DNA of 64,000 nucleotides, from NCBI GenBank assembly GCA_002441465.1, contig DJWE01000067.1:1-64000 (forward strand), in the 5' to 3' direction. Of the stretch, positions 17,051 to 25,970 are shown piece after piece. Positions within the stretch are counted from its first letter, which is position 1. Every line of letters starts with the position of its first letter. A program made the position numbers and the translations under genes. Source of the stretch: Propionibacteriaceae bacterium UBA6238. GTDB taxonomy: Bacteria; Actinomycetota; Actinomycetes; Propionibacteriales; Propionibacteriaceae. The notes below the pieces were generated by a model, which made no database searches, had not been told where the DNA came from, and saw only the letters and a program-made list of their open reading frames with translations.

Positions 17051-18321
17051 GCGTCCTCCTTCAGGCTGAGTTCGATCACGGGCAGAGCCACCGGGGGCCG
17101 CTGGACGGGGAGGCTCAGCGTGAGCGTGCCGGGCTCGGGTCCGGCCGGGGTCAGGTAGTTCGCCTCCTGATCGGGCGGGATCTCGGAGAACCGGAGCTCG
17201 GACCCGTCGTTGAGCAGCCGGGCGAACTCGACCCGGCCGGCCAGGCCGGGCAGGTGCAGCATGCCGAAGGGCCAGTCGAACAGGTGCGCGTAGAGCCGGT
17301 CGCCGCGCTGGGTGTAGGTCACGCCCGATGGCGGCGTCCACCGGGCCGGTCCCGCGCCCCGGATCGCCGCCTGGTGCCGCTTCATCCACTCCCCCACGGC
17401 AGCGAAGATCGCCGCGTCGCGCTCAGGCACCTCCCCGCGCGCGGTCGGTCCGACGTTGAGCAGCAGATTGCCGCCCAGCGCGACCGATCCGGCGAGCATC
17501 CGCACGAGCAGGTCGGGCGACTTCGCGTCCAGGTTGTCGCGGTGGTAGCCCCAGCTGCCGTTGATCGTCTGGCACGCCTCCCACAGCACCGGGCGTCCGT
17601 CGCGTTCGAGCGGACGCACCGGCTGGTACTGCTCGGGAGTGACCAGGTCCGCGGGAATGCCGAGGCGGTCGTTGACGATCATGTCCGGTTGGAGTTCCCG
17701 GCACAGCGCCAGCACCTCCTCCGCACCCCAGTCCTGCGGACCCTTGCCGGGCAGTCCCTCGGCCACGGCGGGCTCGGTGAAGTCGAAGAACAGGTAGTCG
17801 ATCGGCCCGTAGCCGGTCAGCAGCTCCCGCACCTGGTCGAGCAGGTAGGCCCGGAAACGGGCCATGTCGCGGGTCGCGTTGAGCGCCTCCACATCGGGAC
17901 GCCGACGCAGCGGGTGGTAGCGATCGACGGTGTAATCGGGGTGGGACCAGTCGAGCAGCGAGAAGTAGATCCCGACCCGCAGTCCGGCCACGCGCATCGC
18001 GTCCACGTATTCGCCGACCAGGTCGCGCCCGGCCACCCGGACGCTGTTGAACTCGGTGGTGCCGGTGTTCCACAAGCAGAATCCCTCGTGGTGTTTCGCG
18101 GTCAGCACCGCATAGCCGGCCCCGGCACCGCGAACCATCGCGGCGAGCGCGGACGCGTCGAACAGGTCGGGGTCGAAGTGCTGCGCGTAACGCGCGTACT
18201 CCTGGTGCGGGATCTCCTCGTAGTTCGCCACCCATTCGTGTCGCGCCGCGACGCTGTACAGGCCGTAGTGCACGAAGACGCCGAAGCGCTCGTGTGCGAA
18301 CCAGTCGGTGCGCTCACTCAT
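17047..18321 (-). CDS. GH29 alpha-L-fucosidase, cytosolic
   Basis: The 424-residue enzyme has GH29 landmarks: DWFAHERFGVFVHYGLYS near the start, then YAVLTAKHHEGFCLWNT, GLRVGIYFSLLDW and IDYLFFDFTEP around residue 175, where GH29 places its catalytic nucleophile Asp. The usual WFDG is changed to FFDF. NLLLNVGP further on is also typical. No signal peptide is present, so fucosides are imported first and cleaved inside. It lies between the binding-protein gene and the permeases, which links the transporter to a fucosylated ligand. Release of L-fucose is the family reaction; other GH29 aryl- or arabinoside specificities cannot be excluded. Confidence 0.88.
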   Translation of the reverse strand: MSERTDWFAHERFGVFVHYGLYSVAARHEWVANYEEIPHQEYARYAQHFDPDLFDASALAAMVRGAGAGYAVLTAKHHEGFCLWNTGTTEFNSVRVAGRDLVGEYVDAMRVAGLRVGIYFSLLDWSHPDYTVDRYHPLRRRPDVEALNATRDMARFRAYLLDQVRELLTGYGPIDYLFFDFTEPAVAEGLPGKGPQDWGAEEVLALCRELQPDMIVNDRLGIPADLVTPEQYQPVRPLERDGRPVLWEACQTINGSWGYHRDNLDAKSPDLLVRMLAGSVALGGNLLLNVGPTARGEVPERDAAIFAAVGEWMKRHQAAIRGAGPARWTPPSGVTYTQRGDRLYAHLFDWPFGMLHLPGLAGRVEFARLLNDGSELRFSEIPPDQEANYLTPAGPEPGTLTLSLPVQRPPVALPVIELSLKEDA

Positions 18322-18383
18322 GGATGGGTGCCTTTCGTCGTGGTGTCCCCGCCGAGGCGATCGGGCTCGGCGCGGTGTGGCGT

Positions 18384-18419
18384 CGGCCGGACCCGGGTCC
18401 GTAGGCCCGGGTCCGGCCG
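18384..18419 (-). terminator. Intercistronic hairpin between binding-protein and fucosidase genes
   Basis: CGGCCGGACCCGGG (18384-18397) and CCCGGGTCCGGCCG (18406-18419) form a perfect 14-bp stem with an 8-base loop directly after the binding-protein stop. It probably terminates most transcripts or protects the upstream mRNA 3' end, giving more binding protein than permease. Confidence 0.65.
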
Positions 18420-18432
18420 ATCGGAGGGGGAA

Positions 18433-19698
18433 TCAGCCGCCGAAGCGCGACTGGAGGTCGGTGAGCGCGTCGCTCATCGTCATCTGGCCGGTGTAGACGC
18501 TGACCAGGTTGTTCGGCATGGCCTCGGCCACCTGCGTCCACTTGTCCGTGACCCGCTGACCCGTGGCTCCCTCGAAGCTGGAGGTGAACGCGCTGGTCAT
18601 CGACTCGCGGTTGGCTTCGGGCAGCGAGTCGTAGAACGCCTGCTGGCTGTCGGTACGGGCCGGCAGGTCGGACTGCGCGGCGACCACGGCCTGAGCCTCG
18701 GCACCGGTGAGCGCCCCCAGCACCTTCAGGGCCGCGTCCTTGTTGGCGCAGGTCTTGGCGATCCCGTAGCCGGAGCCCAGGGTGACCCCGTAGGCGCCCT
18801 TGGACCCGGACGGCAGCCGAACGGCCGAAGCGCTGAACCCGAGGTCGGCGGCGGTCAGGCTGCCCACCATCCAGGTGCCCTCGACGATCATCGCGGCCTT
18901 GCCGGTCTCGAACTGGGTCGCCGTCCAGCCGCTGTCGGATGCCGAAGGCACCGCGTCGGAGACCTTCAGCTTGCTGGCCAGGTCGCCGTACCAGCTGGCG
19001 GCCTCAACGAACGCCGGGTTGGTCAGATCCAGTGCCCCGGACTCGTTGACCGCCTGCAGGCCGCTCTTCGCCATCGGCAACGAGAGCCACTGGAACTCGT
19101 CCACCGAGACCGCGAATCCCTTCGCGTCGGTCTTCGCCGTGATCTGCTCTGCAGCCTTCTGGAAGTCGTCGATGGTCCAGTCGTTGGTGGGCAGGTCGAC
19201 GCCGGCCTTCTGGAACAGGTCCGCGTTGTAGAACAGCAGCATGCTCGCCGTGTCGTAGGGGAGGTTGTAGAGCTTGCCGTCCACCTCCATCGGGGCCAGC
19301 GCACCGGCGGAGTACTTGTCGCGGGACGTGCCCATCGCCGCCAGATCGGCGTCGGTGAGCTCGACGAACGCATCGGTGTAGCCCGAGAGCCGCTGACCGT
19401 TCATCGCGGTGACGCAGGCGACATTGCCCGATGCCATGTTCGCGTTGAGCTTGGTGAAGTAGTCGGCCCACGGTGCGGTCTGCAGCTCGATGGTGATGTC
19501 GTCACCGACGAGCTTCTGGGCCACGGCCATCTGGTCGCGCAGCTTCTGCTCTGCGTCGGTGTCGCCGGCCCACATGTTCCACACGATCGTGGTCTTCCCA
19601 CCCGCGGACGGCGCGCTGGTGGTTCCTGACGTACAAGCACTCATGGTGAGCGCGGTCGCGGCGGCGACCACGCCCACGGCGAGCTTGGTGAATCTCAT
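18433..19698 (-). CDS. Sugar ABC transporter substrate-binding lipoprotein (fucosidase operon)
   Basis: This 421-residue family-1 binding protein has a lipoprotein signal ending in LTMSAC, giving a lipidated Cys after cleavage. The mature region has the cluster B sugar-binding pattern (TTIVWNMWAGDTDAEQKL, LYNLPYDTASMLLFYN, GTWMVGS, GYGIAKTC). It delivers ligand to the MalF/MalG pair downstream. An AT-rich promoter region lies upstream and a strong hairpin follows the stop. Confidence 0.9.
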   Translation of the reverse strand: MRFTKLAVGVVAAATALTMSACTSGTTSAPSAGGKTTIVWNMWAGDTDAEQKLRDQMAVAQKLVGDDITIELQTAPWADYFTKLNANMASGNVACVTAMNGQRLSGYTDAFVELTDADLAAMGTSRDKYSAGALAPMEVDGKLYNLPYDTASMLLFYNADLFQKAGVDLPTNDWTIDDFQKAAEQITAKTDAKGFAVSVDEFQWLSLPMAKSGLQAVNESGALDLTNPAFVEAASWYGDLASKLKVSDAVPSASDSGWTATQFETGKAAMIVEGTWMVGSLTAADLGFSASAVRLPSGSKGAYGVTLGSGYGIAKTCANKDAALKVLGALTGAEAQAVVAAQSDLPARTDSQQAFYDSLPEANRESMTSAFTSSFEGATGQRVTDKWTQVAEAMPNNLVSVYTGQMTMSDALTDLQSRFGG

Positions 19699-19814
19699 CT
19701 GGCATCCTCTCTCAGTTCTCGGAGTCGTGATTGTGGCGCCCGACCGGGGCTGAATCGACGTATTCCCTGCCTGGGCAGCACAGTAGTGCCGAGAGAGCCA
19801 GTTTGTGCGGCGTT

Positions 19815-19864
19815 GTAATCATCTTGTTACGAATAGCGAAGTTTAGTTCAGTTTTGATTTCAGT
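19815..19864 (-). promoter_or_regulatory. AT-rich control region of the fucosidase operon
   Basis: In otherwise GC-rich DNA, this segment upstream of the binding-protein gene is AT-rich. It holds an interrupted inverted repeat GTAATCATCTTGTTAC (19815-19830, arms GTAA/TTAC) and two copies of TTCAGTT about 12 bases apart next to the ROK repressor stop. AT-rich operators are usual for NagC/XylR-type ROK repressors, and the repressor gene is adjacent. The exact operator is not proven. Confidence 0.4.
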
Positions 19865-21046
19865 TCACGAACTAAGTGCCTCTTCACGGACCCTTTGATC
19901 GATCTGGTCGGGCGCGAGCAGGTCGTCCAGGATCAGCGCGGCGGCTCCGACCGCGCCGACCGAGCGGCCGCCGGACGCGGTGGAGATGTCCAGGCCACTG
20001 GTCGACAGCGGCAGGCACAGGTCGTACACACTGGATCGGATCGCAGCCACGAAGGCTTCCGCCGCCGAAAGGCTCCCGGCGATGACGAGCCGCTCGGGAT
20101 TGAGGAAGCCCACCAGGGTGGCCAGCACCGCCCCGGTACGCAAGCCGGCCTCGCGCAGCAACCGGGTCGCCAGGGGGTGGGCGTCCCTGCCCAACGCGAC
20201 CACGTCGGCCACCCCGTCCACGTCGACGCCGGACGCCTTCAGCGAGAGAACCATCGACCGCCCGCCTGCGACCGCGTCCAAACAGCCCAGCCGGCCACAC
20301 GAGCACAGCACCTGGGATCCGCCGCTCACCGCCGAGTGGCTGACGTCGCCCGCCATCCCGCGGGAGCCCCGGTAGAGCGCGCCGTCCGCGATCACCCCGG
20401 TGCCGATGCTCGACCCCGCCTTGACCACGATCATGTGATGCGCGAGCCGGCCTCCGGCGATGAACTCGCCGAAGGCGATCGCGTTGGCGTCGTTGTCAGC
20501 GCGCACCCGAGCGCCCGAGATCCCGGAGAGGATCGCGGCCGGATCGATCCCGTTCCAGCCCGGCATCCGCGACGGGGAGATGACCTTGCCCTCGATGCTC
20601 ACCGGGCCGGGCAGGGCGAGCCCGATCCCGGCCAGTTCGTGATCGCCGCCGATCTCGGAGGCGAGGTCGAGGATCGCCTCGTGCAGCCCCCGCAGCACCA
20701 CCTCGGGGGCGAGGGCGATGTCGAGACTCACCTCCCGCTCGGCCACCGTCTCCCCGGCGAGGTCGCACAGGACGATCATCGCGTGTTGCGCGCCGATCTC
20801 GACCCCGGCCACTCGCCGAGCGTCCCGGGTGATGACGAGCAACCGGGGACGCCGCCCGCCGCGCGAGGATCCTTCGCCGGACTCCTCCAGATAGCCCGCC
20901 CGCACCAGATCCTCGACCCGGGTGGTGATCGTCGATGGCGCCAGCCCAGTGAGCCGGGCGATGTCGGTTCGCGAGCGCGCGCGTCCGTCGCGAACCAGTG
21001 AGTAGATGCCGCCCGGAGTGCCGAGATGCGGGTAGGGAGCGCTCAC
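19865..21046 (-). CDS. ROK-family transcriptional regulator
   Basis: The 393-residue protein has an N-terminal winged helix-turn-helix (SRTDIARLTGLAPSTITTRVEDLVRAGYL) followed by a ROK domain with ADNDANAIAFGE and the zinc motif CSCGRLGCLD. The kinase GAGE-x-GH segment is altered to GMAGDVSHS, which fits a sugar sensor with little or no kinase activity. It lies immediately upstream of the fucosidase/ABC operon in the same orientation and is the likely repressor of that operon and possibly of itself. Confidence 0.88.
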   Translation of the reverse strand: MSAPYPHLGTPGGIYSLVRDGRARSRTDIARLTGLAPSTITTRVEDLVRAGYLEESGEGSSRGGRRPRLLVITRDARRVAGVEIGAQHAMIVLCDLAGETVAEREVSLDIALAPEVVLRGLHEAILDLASEIGGDHELAGIGLALPGPVSIEGKVISPSRMPGWNGIDPAAILSGISGARVRADNDANAIAFGEFIAGGRLAHHMIVVKAGSSIGTGVIADGALYRGSRGMAGDVSHSAVSGGSQVLCSCGRLGCLDAVAGGRSMVLSLKASGVDVDGVADVVALGRDAHPLATRLLREAGLRTGAVLATLVGFLNPERLVIAGSLSAAEAFVAAIRSSVYDLCLPLSTSGLDISTASGGRSVGAVGAAALILDDLLAPDQIDQRVREEALSS

Positions 21047-21146
21047 TGTTTCTCCTCGGTCAACCTCGTCTTAGGTCATCAGACCGTGGCACTTACCTCG
21101 ATCTGCGAAGAAAGTCTACCCAGGAAGCGACTCGGTGGCGACTACC

Positions 21147-21181
21147 GCGACCCGCAGCACTCAGAAGATCCTGCGGGTCGC
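21147..21181 (-). terminator. Terminator of the second sugar operon (after the LacI gene)
   Basis: GCGACCCGCAG (21147-21157) and CTGCGGGTCGC (21171-21181) make a perfect 11-bp stem around a 13-base loop, about 30 bases past the LacI-family gene stop and before the ROK regulator start. Confidence 0.6.
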
Positions 21182-21211
21182 CCCGATCCGGCACGTGGAC
21201 GGCGTACCGAG

Positions 21212-22234
21212 CTACGCGTCGGGCCGCCCGTCCGGACAGCCGCACGAGGAGCGGAACACCAACTCGAACGGCACGTGGAGCGTGCGGCTGCGCCGAGGCT
21301 GCTCCTGGATCACGTCCATTGCCGCCTTGGCGATGAGCCGGATCGGCTGCTGGACCGAGGAGATCGTGGGGATCAGGTACTCGCCGATCTGGGTGCCGTC
21401 GAAGGAGAACACCGCGACGTCCTCCGGGACGGACAGGCCCAGATCCGCCAGCGCGCGCAAGACGCCGATGGTCTGGATGTCGCTCGAGACGAACACCGCC
21501 CGCGGACGGGAGGCGGACCCGAACAGCTCCCGTGCCGCCGCATAGCCGCCCTCGAGAGTGTAGGGAACCCGCTGGAGCAGGCTGGGGTCCTCGGCGAGGC
21601 CTCGGGCACGAATGGCGTCACGCCACCCCTTGACCCGGGTGGCCGCGACCAGCCGAGTACTCGGGCCGGCGATGCACCCCACCGAGGTGTAGCCGTGCTC
21701 GAGCAGATGGGTGGTCGCCGCGGCAGCGGACTCCTGATGGTTGATCCCGATCGAGACGACGTTGCGCCGGCCCGTGCGATCCAGGATCAGCAGGGCGCCC
21801 TGCCGCCGGCTCGTCGAGCTGCGGAGCTCCTTGCTCGGCCCGATCGCCAGCACCGCGTCCACGCGCCGGTCGTCGAAGCTGGACAGGTAGTGCTCCTCGG
21901 TCTCGCCGCGGTATCCGGTGAAACCGAACAGGACCATCTTGTTGTGCAGGATGGCCTCCTCCTCGATCGCGGCCACCAGACCGGCGAAGAAGGGGTTCTG
22001 GACCTCCGGGACGAGCATCCCGATGGTCTCGGTGTGCGCGGCCCGCAAGGACCGGGCGATCAGGTTCGGCCGGTACCCCAGTTCCTCGATCGCATCCAGT
22101 ACGCGCTGGCGAGTGGCCGGCGCCACCGCCTTGGGCCCGTCGTTGATGACGTAGCTCACTGTCGTCGCCGACGTCTTCGCGAGCCGGGCGACGTCGGCGC
22201 GGGTAACGGCCTTGGGTCTCGCCTGGTCATTCAT
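21212..22234 (-). CDS. LacI-family transcriptional regulator
   Basis: The 340-residue protein has the LacI headpiece (VTRADVARLAKTSATTVSYVIN, then VLDAIEELGYRPNLIARSL) and a periplasmic-binding-protein-like effector domain. It is the last gene of the DapA/ABC/ADH/PfkB operon, starting 3 bases after the PfkB stop, so it is coexpressed with its likely targets and would autoregulate the operon in response to a pathway sugar. Confidence 0.92.
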   Translation of the reverse strand: MNDQARPKAVTRADVARLAKTSATTVSYVINDGPKAVAPATRQRVLDAIEELGYRPNLIARSLRAAHTETIGMLVPEVQNPFFAGLVAAIEEEAILHNKMVLFGFTGYRGETEEHYLSSFDDRRVDAVLAIGPSKELRSSTSRRQGALLILDRTGRRNVVSIGINHQESAAAATTHLLEHGYTSVGCIAGPSTRLVAATRVKGWRDAIRARGLAEDPSLLQRVPYTLEGGYAAARELFGSASRPRAVFVSSDIQTIGVLRALADLGLSVPEDVAVFSFDGTQIGEYLIPTISSVQQPIRLIAKAAMDVIQEQPRRSRTLHVPFELVFRSSCGCPDGRPDA

Positions 22235-22237
22235 GGC

Positions 22238-23134
22238 TCACAACTCCTCGAACACGTCGGAATAGGAATCGGACGCGCCCGGCATCGCCACGCTGAACGT
22301 GGCCGCCGCTACCGCGCTTCGGGCAGCCTCGTCCAGGCTCTTGCCGCGAGACAACCGTGCCGCCAGGACGCCGACGAAGGCATCCCCGGCACCGGTGGTG
22401 TCCACGACTCGATCCGGACGGGGAGCCTCGACGAAGCTGATCCCGCCCGCTTCGACGACCACCGCCCCGGCAGCCCCCAGGGTCACCACCGCCGACGAGG
22501 CGAGGTCCAGCAGCCGCGCTCCCGCAGCTCGCGGATCCGCGGCGACCTCCTCCGCGGACAGCTGCAGGAGCAGTCCCGCTTCGACCTCGTTCACCACCAA
22601 CGGATCGGCATGCTGGAGGGTGATCGGCGAGAACTCGACCACCGGGGCGAGGTTGAGCACCACCCGAGCCCCCGACTCCACGGCGATCCCGATCGCCCGA
22701 TCGCTTGCCGAGACCGGAATCTCGCCCTGGACCACCACAATATCTCCGCGCGCGATGCCGGCCAGCCCGGCCTCGATCTGCTCCCGGGCCACGGCCCCGT
22801 TCGCGCCCGCGATGACAACGATGCAGTTCTCGCCGTCCGCGGCACGAAGAATGTGCGCGGTGCCGGTGGGATCCTGGCTCACAGACACGCCCGAGACGTC
22901 CACCCCGGCTGCTCGGGCGAAAGCGGTGAGATCCACGCCGGCCGGGTCGTCGCCGACACAGCCCACCAGCGTGGTGACGCCGCCGGCGCGCGCGCACGCA
23001 ACCGCCTGATTGAGCCCCTTGCCGCCGTGCGCAAGGCTGATCGCAGACCCGGCGAGCGTCTGGCCGGGTGCGGGCAGCGTGGGGACGCTGAGGAAGACGT
23101 CCTGGTTGAGCGAACCGACAACATGGACGCTCAC
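22238..23134 (-). CDS. PfkB-family carbohydrate kinase
   Basis: This 298-residue ribokinase-like protein has the N-terminal GGKGLNQAVACARAG motif and the C-terminal DTTGAGDAFVG anion-hole/catalytic-base motif (Asp of GAGD). It resembles ribokinase, but in this operon 2-keto-3-deoxygluconate or another sugar acid or ketose is equally possible. The GTG at 23134 overlaps the dehydrogenase stop (GTGA). Confidence 0.87.
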   Translation of the reverse strand: MSVHVVGSLNQDVFLSVPTLPAPGQTLAGSAISLAHGGKGLNQAVACARAGGVTTLVGCVGDDPAGVDLTAFARAAGVDVSGVSVSQDPTGTAHILRAADGENCIVVIAGANGAVAREQIEAGLAGIARGDIVVVQGEIPVSASDRAIGIAVESGARVVLNLAPVVEFSPITLQHADPLVVNEVEAGLLLQLSAEEVAADPRAAGARLLDLASSAVVTLGAAGAVVVEAGGISFVEAPRPDRVVDTTGAGDAFVGVLAARLSRGKSLDEAARSAVAAATFSVAMPGASDSYSDVFEEL

Positions 23135-24102
23135 TGTCGTTCCTCCCGTGGCGCCTGCTCAGACAGGACCACCTTCAGTCGGCCCTCCGCAGGCCTGGTG
23201 TGCCGCTCGAACGCCGTCTGGGCATCGAAGGGATGGTATCGGTGCGTGATCCCGCACCGATGGATCTCGGGATGCTCCAGCACGTATCGCTGTGCCTCGG
23301 TGAGGAAGCGATGCCAGTCCCGAGTCGTCCCGCTGTGCATGGACAGATGGTGGCGGAAGAACGTCCGCATCGGGAAGACGTACTCGTCCTCGGGGAGACC
23401 GAAGGCGACCAGATGCCCGGTGGGAGAGACGAGCTCGACCGCGTCGGCAAGGATTCCCTGGTGGTGGCCGATGGCCTCGACCACGAGTCCGGCGTCGATC
23501 GTTCCGGCGACGCTCGGTCGCCACTTGCGGATGTCCGCGGTCACCACCGCATCGATCCCGAACGCGTCCGCCACGTCGGAGCGGTCCACCCGATCCACGC
23601 CGGTCACGTGGTAGCCGCGCTCGTGCAGGATGTGACAGAAGAGCAGGCCCAAGGGCCCGAGACCGAGCACGATCGCCCGCTCGTTCACCGGCTCGGGAAT
23701 GGTGCTCAGCGCGTTCAGAACCGTGGCCACGGGCTGGACGATCACGGCATCGGCGGGATCCAGCGCCGGGTCGACCGGGATGACGGTCCAGTCGGCCGTC
23801 CGGCTGAACTCGGCCAGCGCCCGATAGCGCTGCACCAGTCCCACGACCAACGTGCCTTCGGTGTAGAGCGGGGACCGGGTGGCCACCACCTCGCCGACGA
23901 GTTCGTGCAGCGGGACGCCGGGAAGCCCGATATAGGGATCGTCGGGGTCGTAGGAGCCGCGGAACTTCGGCGTGTCGCTTCCGCACAGTCCACCGGTGAC
24001 GAACCGGAGCAGCACCTCCCCGTCCTCGAGATCCGACTCGACGAGGTCAGGAACCTCGACTCGCTCGAACCTCTCCGGACCGGCCAAACGCATTGCCCAC
24101 AT
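23131..24102 (-). CDS. Zinc-type alcohol/sugar dehydrogenase (MDR superfamily)
   Basis: The 323-residue protein has the MDR fold: GGLCGSDTPKFRG and PLHELVGEVV in the catalytic domain (catalytic-zinc Cys and a His-Glu pair) and a Rossmann segment VLGLGPLGLLFCHIL. The structural zinc lobe with four Cys is missing, so it probably has only the catalytic zinc. It likely oxidises a sugar, polyol or sugar acid with NAD(P). ATG 24102 gives MWAM; the ATG at 24093 is an alternative. It overlaps the PfkB gene by 4 bases. Confidence 0.85.
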   Translation of the reverse strand: MWAMRLAGPERFERVEVPDLVESDLEDGEVLLRFVTGGLCGSDTPKFRGSYDPDDPYIGLPGVPLHELVGEVVATRSPLYTEGTLVVGLVQRYRALAEFSRTADWTVIPVDPALDPADAVIVQPVATVLNALSTIPEPVNERAIVLGLGPLGLLFCHILHERGYHVTGVDRVDRSDVADAFGIDAVVTADIRKWRPSVAGTIDAGLVVEAIGHHQGILADAVELVSPTGHLVAFGLPEDEYVFPMRTFFRHHLSMHSGTTRDWHRFLTEAQRYVLEHPEIHRCGITHRYHPFDAQTAFERHTRPAEGRLKVVLSEQAPREERQ

Positions 24103-24143
24103 TCTCGATGCTCTCTTTCTGGTTGGTGCTTGTTGTCGTGCTG

Positions 24144-24980
24144 TCAGCCCTTCACCGATCCGGCGGTGAGGCCGGCAACGATGCGTTTCTGGACGATGAG
24201 GAAGAAGATGACCGCAGGGAGCGAGAACACGAAGGCCCCGCTGAAGACCACGTCGAGGGGGGTCTGGTACTCGCCCTGGAACGAGGCCAGCCCGGTCGAG
24301 GCCAGCCACAGCGACTTCGTACGCATGAACGTGGTGGCGAACAGGTACTCGTTCCAGGAGTCGAAGAAGGCGATCACGGCAGCGGCGGCGATCGATGGCG
24401 CGATGATCGGCAGCACCATGTAGCGCAGGGTCTTCATCGGACCGCAGCCGTCCACCCGGGCGGACTCCTCGATCTCGAGCGGCACCCCGTCGATCGCGGC
24501 CTTGAGGATCCACACCGCGACCGGCATCGAGAAGGCCGTGTTCGCCAGCACGAGCCCGGCCGGCTGGTTGAGCAGCTGGAGCGAGACGAACAACGCGTAG
24601 AGCGGAACGATGATCAAGGCTTCGGGGAGCATCTGCGAAGAGAAGAAGATGAAGCTGAACAAGCCCTTGCCTGCGAACCTGAATCGCGAGAGGGCGTAGG
24701 CGGCGAGCAGCGCCAGCAGGACGCTGAGGATCGTGGTTCCGGTGGCCACCACGGCGGAGTTGCCGAGCCAGCGGAGGAACGGACTTTCCGTGGTCAGGAT
24801 CTGGAAGGCGTACTGTGCCCGGCTCAGGTCGAGCCAGACGCTCTGGCCGCCGGAGTAGAGCTCGTCGGCGGGGGTCATGCTGGTGTTGACGATCCAGTAG
24901 AACGGGAAGAACGCGACGATCGCCATCGCCAGTGCCGCGACACCGCGGACGGATTGCAGGAAGAGTCGACGTTGGCGCAT
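24144..24980 (-). CDS. Sugar ABC transporter permease, MalG type (second operon)
   Basis: The 278-residue protein has six TM helices and the EAA loop IEESARVDGCGPMKTLRYMVLPI. ATG 24980 shares one base with the stop of the upstream permease (TGATG), so the two are coupled. It forms the channel with that partner; again no ATPase gene is present. Confidence 0.9.
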   Translation of the reverse strand: MRQRRLFLQSVRGVAALAMAIVAFFPFYWIVNTSMTPADELYSGGQSVWLDLSRAQYAFQILTTESPFLRWLGNSAVVATGTTILSVLLALLAAYALSRFRFAGKGLFSFIFFSSQMLPEALIIVPLYALFVSLQLLNQPAGLVLANTAFSMPVAVWILKAAIDGVPLEIEESARVDGCGPMKTLRYMVLPIIAPSIAAAAVIAFFDSWNEYLFATTFMRTKSLWLASTGLASFQGEYQTPLDVVFSGAFVFSLPAVIFFLIVQKRIVAGLTAGSVKG

Positions 24981-25897
24981 CACCGCTCCGTTCCTTGCCG
25001 CTCGACGACGGCGTAGACCACCGTCACCGCGAGCGACATGACCACTCCGAGCATCCCCAAGGCCGCAGCCACGCCGAGGTTGAACTGGCTGAAGGCGGTC
25101 CGGTAGACCCCGACCACGATCGTGTTGGTGGCGTCCGCCGGCCCACCGCCGGTGAGCAGCCAGATGATCTCGAAGCGACGGAAGGACCAGATCGTCATCA
25201 GCAGCACGACCACCCGCAGGCTCGGCAGGATGGCCGGCATGGTCACGACCCGGAAGGTCGTCCAGGGATTGGCTCCGTCGACGCGCGCGGCCTCGACGAG
25301 TTCGATGGGGACGGCTTGAAGCGCGGCGAGCAGGACCAGCATCACGAACGGCGTGACCTTCCACATCGTCGCCACGGTGACCGAGAGCAGCGCCCAGGTG
25401 GGGTCGGTCAACCACTCGTGGCGACCCAGACCCAACGTCTCGGTGACCGCATTGAGGATGCCGGAGCCGCCGTTCATCATCCAGGTGAACACCAGTGCGA
25501 CGGCCACGGTGGGCACGGCCCAGGGGACGGTGAGCATCGCGCGCACCACGACCCGACCGAAGAAGTACTGGTTGATCAACAGCGCCGCGGCCAGCCCGAG
25601 CAGGACCGAACTCGTCACCACGAGCAGCGTGTACAGCAGGGTCACCCCGATCGACGCCCAGGTCTGTGGGCTGGCGAGCAGGGTCTGGTAGTTCTGCAGC
25701 CCGACGAACCGTCCGCCGTTCGGGTTGAGCAGCTTCGCGCTGGTCAAGCTGAGCTGGAAACCCTTCAGCAGCGGAAGACCGCTCAGGGCAAGGCTGTAGA
25801 GCACCGGCAGCGCGATGAACAGATAGGGCGCCCAGGTGATCCGGCGCCGCCTCGGCGACGACACCGGCTGCTTTCGAGTCAGCACCTCGTTGTGCAT
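24980..25897 (-). CDS. Sugar ABC transporter permease, MalF type (second operon)
   Basis: The 305-residue protein has six TM helices and an EAA loop (VEAARVDGANPWTTFRVVTMP). ATG 25897 is preferred to the TTG immediately before it because GGAGG then lies at 5 bases. It follows the binding-protein gene after a 14-bp hairpin. Confidence 0.9.
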   Translation of the reverse strand: MHNEVLTRKQPVSSPRRRRITWAPYLFIALPVLYSLALSGLPLLKGFQLSLTSAKLLNPNGGRFVGLQNYQTLLASPQTWASIGVTLLYTLLVVTSSVLLGLAAALLINQYFFGRVVVRAMLTVPWAVPTVAVALVFTWMMNGGSGILNAVTETLGLGRHEWLTDPTWALLSVTVATMWKVTPFVMLVLLAALQAVPIELVEAARVDGANPWTTFRVVTMPAILPSLRVVVLLMTIWSFRRFEIIWLLTGGGPADATNTIVVGVYRTAFSQFNLGVAAALGMLGVVMSLAVTVVYAVVERQGTER

Positions 25898-25926
25898 CAA
25901 GACCTCCGTGGATTGCGGGAACGGAC

Positions 25927-25961
25927 CCGGTGGGCGCCGCGAGGGGTGCGGCGCCCACCGG
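25927..25961 (-). terminator. Intercistronic hairpin after the second binding-protein gene
   Basis: CCGGTGGGCGCCGC (25927-25940) and GCGGCGCCCACCGG (25948-25961) form a perfect 14-bp stem with a 7-base loop between the binding-protein stop and the permease start, placed exactly as in the fucosidase operon. Confidence 0.65.
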
Positions 25962-25970
25962 ACGGGGTGA

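Noticed and set aside
17005..19629. 874-residue plus-strand frame across the fucosidase and binding-protein genes
   Set aside because: It is the antisense of two well-supported genes and crosses their intercistronic hairpin.
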